From positions 1-27,723 of the IMG/VR virus record IMGVR_UViG_3300046467_000720: DNA of 27,723 nt, one strand, 5' to 3'. This document shows, one piece after another, positions 19,848 to 25,802 of the stretch. The notes below the pieces were generated by a model that made no database searches, was not told the origin of the DNA, and saw only the letters and a program-made list of their open reading frames with translations. This DNA is from a virus. A program made the translations under genes and the position numbers. Positions within the stretch are counted from its first letter, which is position 1; each line of letters opens with the position of its first letter.

Positions 19848-20212
19848 TAAAACGGTACGTCATCCTCTTCGGCTTTGGGGGCTGGTAGGCTTTGCTCCAC
19901 AGGCGTGGGCGGCTCACCTTCTTCAAGGCTCTCAATGAGGGTCGCGAATTTCTTCTTGCTTTCATCGGGAGTCAGAGGCTCTGGCTCGGATGGCGCACCC
20001 TGCTTTGAGTAGTCCTTGAAGGGTTCCACGCTCCCCGATATATTGAAATCACTCTGGCCGAATGTGCCATTGACCCAAAAGGATATGCTCTTCAGGTTGC
20101 CCCCGTCATTCCAAAGTCCTTTGAAATCGGGGAAGGTCGGTTTCTCCAGCTTCTTCTCCACTTGTTGTGTGATGGAGAATCGGCCCGGTTGTAACTTTCT
20201 TTTCTCTTCCAT
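19847..20212 (-). CDS. putative SSB-like protein with acidic C-terminal tip (121 aa)
   Basis: It ends EEDDVPF, very close to the DDDIPF tip through which single-stranded-DNA-binding proteins recruit partners. The first 70 residues look beta-rich (FSITQQVEKKLEKPTFPDF, then SISFWVNGTFGQSDFNISGS) and could be a small OB-like domain. The middle is Pro/Glu-rich and flexible. The neighbours, a RecB/Cas4-like nuclease and RecT upstream, are the usual setting for a phage SSB. The OB fold is not demonstrated, so this is inference. AAGGAA lies 9 bases before the ATG. Confidence 0.6.
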   Translation of the reverse strand: MEEKRKLQPGRFSITQQVEKKLEKPTFPDFKGLWNDGGNLKSISFWVNGTFGQSDFNISGSVEPFKDYSKQGAPSEPEPLTPDESKKKFATLIESLEEGEPPTPVEQSLPAPKAEEDDVPF

Positions 20213-20215
20213 AAT

Positions 20216-21298
20216 TTATTCCTTAACTAATCTTGGGGTGTCGGTTGTTGTTTCAATGAGGTCTTCCAATGAATCGGCTACTGCCTTGTAAGCCTCTGAC
20301 TTCTTCTTTCCCGTGGTAGCGCATACCCCGCTTTCAATTTGCGGGACGCTTACCTTCACGGCTTTGAGAAAGTCTTCTTGGCTGATAAGGTTGTCCTCCC
20401 GCAGCCGGTTGAATGCCTCTTGGCTATCTGTGATCTTCCTGCGCTTGCGACCTTCCGCAATCTTATAGCCAGGAATGGAGTAAGGATCATTGTCCAGAGT
20501 CTCCCGCGCCTTCTTCTCAATCTCTGGGATGAGCTTCTTGGCTACACCAACATAATCCAGTAGCTCTGCGAATCGGGTGGGGTCGCTTAACTCTGTCACT
20601 TGCACCAGCGTCAGCATGGCTCCCATCGCCTCTGGGCATTGGGTCTTAAACTTGCACCATTTGCATTGCTTCTCCCCTGCGAACCTTCGCGCCGAGGGAG
20701 TCAGGGCAAGCTCAAGGATGTTCATTATCAATTCCTTTCCTTCCCTTAATTGCTTGGCGTTGAAGGTTGCCACCTCCACAGGCTCCCGCGTCTGAAGGAT
20801 GGCGGCATGAATCTTGCGAACCTTGGGGAAGTTCGCCTTGAGCAGCACGGCGAGAGCCAGTAGCTGAAGGTTGCGTCTGCTAGGCGTCACCTCTCCACGA
20901 CCTGTCTTGTAGTCCACAATCAAAGCGGTTGAACCTTGAATGGTGATTTGGTCGGCCATCCCGCTGTAGTTTACGGCGGCAGTGATGGCTGGGGGCGAGA
21001 GCCAAAGACGATGCTCTTTCATCACCGTGACAATCTTCTTTGCGCGAGGGAAAACCTCGGCTTCCAAAAGCTCACGCTTCACTTCCAACTCGTCAGCAAT
21101 ATCCTGCTCGGCCCCATCCAATATTATTTCCTGCTTACCCTCAAGATAGCTATGGATGCGGATGCCTTTCACTGCATCAAAGCTCATCTGCTCTTCTTTG
21201 ATGTCCTTTTGCGCCGTGAAGGCTCCGGGGCAAAGGCTCAAGTTCTCAATCGCGGAAGCACTTGGCCAACCACCTCGGAGATCGCCGTTACTGCTCAC
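20216..21298 (-). CDS. PD-(D/E)XK nuclease, DUF2800/Cas4-like (360 aa)
   Basis: Exonuclease partner of RecT by context and sequence. It shows a CPGAF start region (Cys23), an H at 49 (RIHSYLEG), D116 in GMADQ, and the D-Y-K-T-G core at 129-133, followed by the RNLQLLALAVLL helix. A Cys cluster at 212, 215 and 221 (CKWCKFKTQC) together with Cys23 could hold an iron-sulphur cluster, as in Cas4 and AddB nucleases. The region after it is helical with KKLIPEIEKKARE. It is read from a GTG that overlaps the RecT stop (GTGA). It would produce single strands that RecT anneals. Confidence 0.83.
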   Translation of the reverse strand: MSSNGDLRGGWPSASAIENLSLCPGAFTAQKDIKEEQMSFDAVKGIRIHSYLEGKQEIILDGAEQDIADELEVKRELLEAEVFPRAKKIVTVMKEHRLWLSPPAITAAVNYSGMADQITIQGSTALIVDYKTGRGEVTPSRRNLQLLALAVLLKANFPKVRKIHAAILQTREPVEVATFNAKQLREGKELIMNILELALTPSARRFAGEKQCKWCKFKTQCPEAMGAMLTLVQVTELSDPTRFAELLDYVGVAKKLIPEIEKKARETLDNDPYSIPGYKIAEGRKRRKITDSQEAFNRLREDNLISQEDFLKAVKVSVPQIESGVCATTGKKKSEAYKAVADSLEDLIETTTDTPRLVKE

Positions 21299-22035
21299 GG
21301 CGATGCCTCCTCGGCAACCTTCACGGCATCTTCTGAAAACATATCTGAATGAGTGGCAGCAGCACGCTTGGGCTTGAAGCTGAACTGGTCATCGTCCGAC
21401 TCAATAGCATCACGGAGAGTGGGGGCGAGGCTGCACATTTTGCTGGCCCTTTTCACGACGATTTTTTTGTACATCTCCGCTGGAAAAGATTGATAAGGGC
21501 CGCTCGCCTTTGCCTTGCTGCAATTCTTAACTGCTTCCAGTTCGCTCATGTCCATGACCTCACACTTTTCATGGCCGTCCTTGTAACGGATGAGGCAGTA
21601 CGCGCCCACGATGTCGCCACGGTCAGTGCCAAGATCAAAGCGGTGGGTGATTAGCTCGCCCTTGTTGTAATCAAATTCATCGTTCGCCCGAACTTCCTTG
21701 GCGTAGATATTGGATATGTCCTCGGCATTCAGCATCAACTCAACCAGTCCTTGGTAACCAATGATAAGCTGGCACTGCTTTCCGTAGGGTATCAGATAGG
21801 CACGCCGCCCATCAGGTTCAATGCCATGCTGCGAGCAGGTCATCAACGCCTGGAGGACGCTGGCTGGATCACACTCTGCGAGCTTGGGGGTCTTTAGTAA
21901 CGTGGTTAGAGCAACTCGCGCCATGCGATCTGGCGTGAGATGTTTGGGGAGGGCCAAGGCCATTTCCTGCTTGAACTTATCGGAACCGATCAAGTCCTTC
22001 AGCTTCTTTGTGTTTGTCGTTAGTTGTTGTGTCAT
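21295..22035 (-). CDS. recT: RecT-family single-strand annealing protein (246 aa)
   Basis: It carries the RecT signature. HLTPDRMARVALTTLLKTP and CDPASVLQALMTCSQHGIEP occur early, followed by RAYLIPYGKQCQLIIGYQG and the DLGTDRGDIVGAYCLIRYKDG strand region, with a MYKKIVVKRASKM segment near the C-terminus. It anneals complementary single strands and drives phage recombination with the adjacent nuclease. The C-terminal 40 residues are acidic and flexible. It is coupled to the nuclease by a four-base GTGA overlap. Confidence 0.93.
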   Translation of the reverse strand: MTQQLTTNTKKLKDLIGSDKFKQEMALALPKHLTPDRMARVALTTLLKTPKLAECDPASVLQALMTCSQHGIEPDGRRAYLIPYGKQCQLIIGYQGLVELMLNAEDISNIYAKEVRANDEFDYNKGELITHRFDLGTDRGDIVGAYCLIRYKDGHEKCEVMDMSELEAVKNCSKAKASGPYQSFPAEMYKKIVVKRASKMCSLAPTLRDAIESDDDQFSFKPKRAAATHSDMFSEDAVKVAEEASP

Positions 22036-22038
22036 AGA

Positions 22039-22302
22039 TTATAAAAAGTTTTGGCGTGTTACGTTTAGCATATGCGTTTCATACGGGCGCGGGTGGCGAA
22101 TGCCCCACTCTGGGAAGGCCAAGCACATGAATTTCTCAATCGCAAGAGCATCTGGCGCACAGTCAGCGCAAATCATGCGCTCAATAGCTGCATCGCCTGT
22201 GACTACTACAGAGTCGTAGTCCTCACAGATATAGCAATATCCCCCACGCGGAGGCTCCAGCTTAACTAGCTGAACACTCATCTTTGGTTTTTTTCTTGGC
22301 AT
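22039..22302 (-). CDS. small zinc-binding protein (87 aa)
   Basis: Two CxxC pairs, CYIC and CADC, about 20 residues apart, in the context GGYCYICEDYDSVVV and RMICADCAPDAL. It is therefore a probable zinc ribbon of unknown role. I keep the ATG at 22302, which has GAGAGG about 10 bases upstream; an inner ATG at 22281 is the alternative. It sits between the excisionase-like gene and recT in the same operon. Confidence 0.62.
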   Translation of the reverse strand: MPRKKPKMSVQLVKLEPPRGGYCYICEDYDSVVVTGDAAIERMICADCAPDALAIEKFMCLAFPEWGIRHPRPYETHMLNVTRQNFL

Positions 22303-22549
22303 TCTTTTTCAACCTCTCAAAAATAAATCGGTCTATCTCTTGTGCTGTAAATCGCAGTGATGCCGTTTTTGCATCACCGAATTTGATAGCATGGAGTTTG
22401 TCAGCATGAACCCAACGCCTGATGGTTGAGCCGTCCACTCCTATCATATAGGCGACATCAGCCGTGGAAAGCATCGTGGAGATTTCAAGGTCATCTCCGT
22501 CCTCCATGATGACGCCGCTCTTATATTCATAGGTGAAATCGGTGGTCAT
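22262..22549 (-). CDS. excisionase/MerR-type HTH protein (95 aa)
   Basis: A helix-turn-helix of the HTH_17 type is present: STADVAYMIGVDGSTIRRWV, then HADKLHAIKFG and a wing with SLRFTAQEIDRFI. Such proteins act as excisionases or small regulators. There are two of them here in tandem. The start overlaps the preceding gene (ATGA) and has GAGGGACG upstream. The N-terminal 20 residues are acidic and the C-terminus is Lys-rich. Confidence 0.7.
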   Translation of the reverse strand: MTTDFTYEYKSGVIMEDGDDLEISTMLSTADVAYMIGVDGSTIRRWVHADKLHAIKFGDAKTASLRFTAQEIDRFIFERLKKNAKKKTKDECSAS

Positions 22550-22704
22550 CGTCCCTCTTCAAATTTAACAACATCAGCCAGTCGGAAGCGGAGGGTGCGG
22601 TAGCCTATCTTCCTCGCTTTGATTTTCCCTTTCCTAACCCAACGCCGAATTGTTTCGGGCGTCACCTCAAATCTCTCTGCAACTTGGTCAACGGTTAGCA
22701 TCAT
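22546..22704 (-). CDS. xis-like: excisionase-like HTH protein (52 aa)
   Basis: A compact HTH_17 domain: LTVDQVAERFEVTPETIRRW, then VRKGKIKARKIGY and RTLRFRLADVVKF. It fits a recombination directionality factor, since it lies just after the integrase in the same orientation. I start at an ATG with GGGG about 9 bases upstream. The reading frame runs back to a TTG at 22755, but that would begin inside the terminator hairpin. Confidence 0.72.
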   Translation of the reverse strand: MMLTVDQVAERFEVTPETIRRWVRKGKIKARKIGYRTLRFRLADVVKFEEGR

Positions 22705-22740
22705 GCGAACCCCAAGTATGCTCCTGAATTCATCCGGGCA

Positions 22741-22773
22741 AAGAAAAAGCTGCAAGCATCTCGCTCACAGCTT
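22741..22773 (-). terminator. intrinsic terminator after the integrase
   Basis: The minus strand forms AAGCTGTGAGC and GCTTGCAGCTT arms (11 bp, two G-U) around GAGAT, followed by TTTCTTTG. It lies 26 bases after the integrase stop and in front of the excisionase gene. Confidence 0.65.
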
Positions 22774-22798
22774 ATTCACCGCTTGTTGATATGTCTGG

Positions 22799-23959
22799 CT
22801 AGGGGAATATATTCCAGAAATCCTTTGCCATTGGGGGAGTAATCGCGCTGCCGATGTAATGAGTGAACAGGGTGGTGGTATTAATGGAATGCCCCATTGC
22901 AGTCTTCAAATCCGTCTCATGGCGGAAGTGCTTGAGGTGGCACGATGCAAAGGTGTGGCGCATTATGTCGGACTCATCCTTGCCCCATGTCACGCCGGAA
23001 ATATATTTAATCCTGTCCCTCCGGCGGCGTATGTTTCGCATAGCTGGCAAGTCTCCACCTAGCTCAAGCCACGCCTTCGCATTGTCTTGTAGAGGGACTT
23101 CCCTTTTCTCCCGCGTCTTTGATCCGCCTCTTGAAATGTAAACGGCGTTTGCCTCCAAGCATACGTAGCTCGGCAGGTTCTTCCACTGCTTGGCGGGGAA
23201 CTCATGCCGCCAATGCACGGAAGCAATTTCATTGGGGCGCACGCCGCAAAAGATTCCAAGAGCGTAGTACGGGAGAAGTTCGGGATCATGCTTGCGGCAT
23301 ACTTCAAATATCTTACGCACATCGTCGGGAAAGAATACGGCCACATCCTCCTTGCCTTGATAAGCTCCGAACTCCTCCTTGCAGTTAATCTTGGCAACCG
23401 GATTGTCCCGCCGGTAGTCCTCGCGCTTCACCCACGCAAAGAATTGATGTAGCTGATTCCGGCGTAGCCGCTTTGTGTTGTTCCCCCATCCATTGTGATT
23501 GAGGTACTCCAAAACGAACTGGTCGGTAACATCCCTTACCTTCACATCCTGGTAACCGTAAAACCCCTGCACGGCATACAGAAGGCATTCAATGCTTTTC
23601 TCTCGTAATCCCTTCTTGACCAGCGAATCGCGAAAGTCCCAGTACAGTTCACTCACTGGCACATCATCCTTTAGAGCCGAATCGGTATCCTTCTCTTTTA
23701 AAATCTGAAGGACATCAAAGAGGGAACAATCCATCTCACGCGATAGCTTGGCGATCCTGCTCAAGTCCATGCGCTGCTCGCTGGACAGGTCAGCAATGGA
23801 TGCGCCGTAGGTTGACAATTCCTTTTCCCGATCTGTAACAAACTTCTCGGCCTCGGCCCTGCTGGCAAACCACCTCTTTTTCCTTTTTCCCTTAACAGTA
23901 AAAGTGGCGCGGTATTGCTTTGTTCCTTCCGGCTTCTTGGGGTCTTTTATTATATTCAT
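22799..23959 (-). CDS. int: tyrosine-recombinase integrase (386 aa)
   Basis: Catalyses site-specific integration. The N-terminal arm-binding part (to about 60) is basic (KGKRKKRWFASRAEAEKFVT), then comes a SAM-like core-binding domain with LREKSIECLLYAVQGF, and the catalytic domain. Catalytic residues visible: R241 (GVRPNEI), K281 (GSKTREKREVPL), R334 in D331-I-M-R334-H335, H357 (MGHS) and Y368 (THYIG). The usual His before xxR is Asp here, a substitution I regard as tolerated. The C-terminus after Tyr is short. The gene leads the leftward operon from a strong promoter, and a terminator follows. Confidence 0.92.
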   Translation of the reverse strand: MNIIKDPKKPEGTKQYRATFTVKGKRKKRWFASRAEAEKFVTDREKELSTYGASIADLSSEQRMDLSRIAKLSREMDCSLFDVLQILKEKDTDSALKDDVPVSELYWDFRDSLVKKGLREKSIECLLYAVQGFYGYQDVKVRDVTDQFVLEYLNHNGWGNNTKRLRRNQLHQFFAWVKREDYRRDNPVAKINCKEEFGAYQGKEDVAVFFPDDVRKIFEVCRKHDPELLPYYALGIFCGVRPNEIASVHWRHEFPAKQWKNLPSYVCLEANAVYISRGGSKTREKREVPLQDNAKAWLELGGDLPAMRNIRRRRDRIKYISGVTWGKDESDIMRHTFASCHLKHFRHETDLKTAMGHSINTTTLFTHYIGSAITPPMAKDFWNIFP

Positions 23960-24018
23960 ATCCTAGCTTTCTCTTATGAGGGCTGCACACTGTGTCCAGT
24001 AACCTCAACGCGGGGGGC

Positions 24019-24046
24019 AAGATACACCCTCGGTGACCCCTGTCAA
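24019..24046 (-). promoter_or_regulatory. sigma70-type promoter for the integrase operon
   Basis: Minus strand: TTGACA (perfect -35), 16-base spacer, TATCTT (-10, 4 of 6). A GGTGACCC site (24032-24039) lies inside the spacer and could act as operator. Confidence 0.6.
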
Positions 24047-24054
24047 GGGGTATT

Positions 24055-24072
24055 TAGGCGTAAATAGGCGTA
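24055..24072. repeat. TAGGCGTA direct repeats, 10 bp apart
   Basis: TAGGCGTA at 24055-24062 and 24065-24072, followed by a related TAGGTCG at 24073. The spacing is one helical turn, as for arm-type integrase or regulator sites. Confidence 0.5.
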
Positions 24073-24134
24073 TAGGTCGCCACGCTTCAGTACGAAAAAC
24101 GTGAATACTCCCCGTAGCCCTAGCATATAGTCAA

Positions 24135-24149
24135 CGGTTTTCTAAACCG
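24135..24149. other. inverted repeat CGGTTT-TCT-AAACCG, candidate att core
   Basis: Six-base arms around TCT. Read as RNA, the loop TTTCTAA with its stem matches the geometry of an anticodon arm for tRNA-Arg(UCU). Tyrosine integrases often use such arms as crossover sites. No other tRNA part is visible, so this is a hypothesis. Confidence 0.3.
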
Positions 24150-24268
24150 ATGCCTATATTACTTTCACAACTGGAAAACTGCATATTGTAAATCGGGTGA
24201 CCCCTCGGTAGCCAGATGAACCTCGGCTTTCCTGCCATGGGTGACCCTTTCGCCCATCAACAACTTGT

Positions 24269-24281
24269 TCGCAATGTGAAG
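24269..24281. promoter_or_regulatory. dispersed palindromic motif, site 5 (variant) and weak promoter upstream of the RHH gene
   Basis: TCGCAATGTGAAG keeps the TC-CAATGTGA part of the 13-mer. Directly downstream are TTGACT (24284-24289) and, 17 bases further, a poor -10 (TGCATA). The RHH protein might bind here and control itself. Confidence 0.35.
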
Positions 24282-24322
24282 TTTTGACTTGTATTGTGTC
24301 ACGCTGTGCATAGGGTGTTCAC

Positions 24323-24547
24323 ATGTCTAGGATACTACGAAAGAAATCATCATTAAAAACCACGTTCGTCGCCTTTCGGATGACCGACGCAGAACTTAAA
24401 CGTGTCAATGATATGGCAAAGCGCGTGGGAATGTCGCGCTCTCAATTCATATCCCGCTCTGTCGTGGATACCATGGATCGTGTTGAGGCCAAGAGAAGGC
24501 CCAAACGCACCTTCATTGAATTGTGCCGGTATATCCTTGGGAAGTAG
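24323..24547 (+). CDS. ribbon-helix-helix regulator (74 aa)
   Basis: A basic CopG/Arc-like protein: strand TTFVAFRMTDAELKRVNDMA, helix RVGMSRSQFISRSVVDTM, and a basic C-terminal tail with EAKRRPKRTFIELC. It is divergent from the integrase, so it is the best candidate for a regulator of the lysogeny region; its DNA targets could be the GGGTGACCC or TCACAATGTGA repeats. AGGGTG is a modest ribosome site. The stop directly abuts the opposing gene. Confidence 0.72.
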   Translation: MSRILRKKSSLKTTFVAFRMTDAELKRVNDMAKRVGMSRSQFISRSVVDTMDRVEAKRRPKRTFIELCRYILGK

Positions 24548-24790
24548 TCATTGGCGTTTGCAATCCACCACGGCCCCCAGCGTAATGGCTGACCAGTCGC
24601 CAAAGCTCTTATCCTTGGGGTAGACGGCAGTTCGCAGGATCAGCTTCCGGTCATCCATGGAGATGAGGGTTCCTTCACTGACACACTCGGCCACATCAAC
24701 CTCGGACAGTTCTGAATTTATGAAACCACACGGGTCAAGCCAGCGCACCGAGATGCGTTTACCAATCCAAGTTTTTGGCGGCTTCTTCAT
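24548..24790 (-). CDS. hypothetical protein (80 aa)
   Basis: A small soluble protein (MKKPPKTWIGKRISVRWLDP at the start, GAVVDCKRQ at the end) with several beta strands (ISVRWLD, GTLISMDD, KLILRTAVY) that could form a small beta barrel. No family recognised. It ends exactly where the opposing RHH gene ends. Its start overlaps the upstream gene by four bases. Confidence 0.6.
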   Translation of the reverse strand: MKKPPKTWIGKRISVRWLDPCGFINSELSEVDVAECVSEGTLISMDDRKLILRTAVYPKDKSFGDWSAITLGAVVDCKRQ

Positions 24791-25071
24791 TCGGGAATCT
24801 TATAATGGTCAACTGGGTAAACCTTTGCTGCACCTTGCCGCCGGAACCGCTTCACCTCAACTTTGCCTTCTTTCCGCATCATGTAGATTTTGCGGCGCAC
24901 AGAGGATATGGACAGATGGAGTTGATCCGCCAACTCCACCACGGTGTAAAAACCCTCCGGCACAACGTCGGTAGGCTCTACAACTGACTCCAGAGCCTTG
25001 GCCCAGTCGGTTAAAGCTCCGTCAGGTTCGTTGGAAGAATCCACTTTCCTGCTGTCTTTTCTGCTTGCCAT
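24787..25071 (-). CDS. winged-helix DNA-binding protein (94 aa)
   Basis: The C-terminal half has a winged HTH: GFYTVVELADQLHLSISSVR, RKIYMMRKEGKVEVKRF, then a wing with GAAKVYPVDHYKI. It is probably a small regulator. The N-terminal region (SRKDSRKVDSSNEPDGALTD) is polar and likely flexible. The ATG is chosen because GGAGGAGGG lies 9 bases upstream; a GTG at 25131 would extend it into the preceding gene. It overlaps the metallophosphoesterase gene by 61 bases. Confidence 0.7.
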   Translation of the reverse strand: MASRKDSRKVDSSNEPDGALTDWAKALESVVEPTDVVPEGFYTVVELADQLHLSISSVRRKIYMMRKEGKVEVKRFRRQGAAKVYPVDHYKIPE

Positions 25072-25769
25072 ATCTTGAACCCTCCTCCCTTTCCGGTTTT
25101 TATGATCCCAAACAACCACCCGTTCTCCCACCGCATTGTTGCTGGTCGCAGTGCAGCATAATGAAGCTCGTCCTTGTCGGCGAGCATTCCGCCGGAATAG
25201 CCTTTCGCTCCACCGTGCCTCACTGCTTGAACAGCCTCAATGCGATGCAGATGCCCCATGACAACTGCACCACCAGGATCAGCATAAATCTCTGCGTGTT
25301 GTTTAACAGCCACCTGTGAGGCCGTGTAGCCATGGACAAAAGCAACCTTGCCAATACGGTGGACACCTTTGTCGTGGTGGTACGGGTAAACCTTGCACCC
25401 CATCTGGCGTAGATACTTCTCCAGCTTGCTGACACCTTCCTGACAGTATTCGCGCACGATGCCACTAGCCGCTTCCTCTGCTGCTTGGTAGAGCCGGTAT
25501 TCATGGTTGCCATTTAGGAAGACCGTGGGACGCAATCGCTCAAGGGCCATGTATCCGGCTGTCTGGTCTTGAAGCAATCCTTCCCACGATTCGCCATCTT
25601 GGCTTCGCGCTCCCTTCCTCAAGCACGCCATGTCAAACATATCGCCAAGGCAGATGCGATGCTTGGGTTTTAGCTCCTTGATGTGCCGCTCAAGGGCTGC
25701 GAGCGTGTCACGGCAACCATGTTGGCCGTGGTAATCTCCGAATGCGACAAATGTTTCAAATCCTGTCAT
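25011..25769 (-). CDS. calcineurin-like metallophosphoesterase (252 aa)
   Basis: The metal-binding motifs of the family are present in order: GDYHGQ near residue 11, CLGDMFD near 40, GNHEYR near 86, FVHGYTA near 144, and GHLHR near 171. The protein would hydrolyse a phosphate ester, possibly of nucleic acid or a nucleotide, with two metal ions. The substrate is unknown. In phages such enzymes are sometimes placed near recombination genes, but here the neighbours are a wHTH and a structural-type protein. Confidence 0.88.
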   Translation of the reverse strand: MTGFETFVAFGDYHGQHGCRDTLAALERHIKELKPKHRICLGDMFDMACLRKGARSQDGESWEGLLQDQTAGYMALERLRPTVFLNGNHEYRLYQAAEEAASGIVREYCQEGVSKLEKYLRQMGCKVYPYHHDKGVHRIGKVAFVHGYTASQVAVKQHAEIYADPGGAVVMGHLHRIEAVQAVRHGGAKGYSGGMLADKDELHYAALRPATMRWENGWLFGIIKTGKGGGFKIWQAEKTAGKWILPTNLTEL

Positions 25770-25802
25770 GCGCGGCCCCCCAGCACGCCTGTTGCTGTTA
25801 GG

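Larger units (their letters stand above)
24032..24247. repeat. three GGTGACCC sites
   Basis: Copies at 24032-24039, 24196-24203 and 24240-24247. The last two carry an extra G to give GGGTGACCC, a near-palindrome with GGGT and ACCC arms. Confidence 0.55.
23960..24322. promoter_or_regulatory. integrase/RHH intergenic region, probable attP and operators
   Basis: A 363-bp non-coding region between divergent genes. It contains a good promoter for the integrase, three GGTGACCC sites, TAGGCGTA direct repeats ten bases apart, an inverted repeat that resembles a tRNA anticodon arm, and a weak promoter for the plus-strand RHH gene. An attachment site is expected next to an integrase and this is the best place for it, though no att core is proven. 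Confidence 0.5.
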
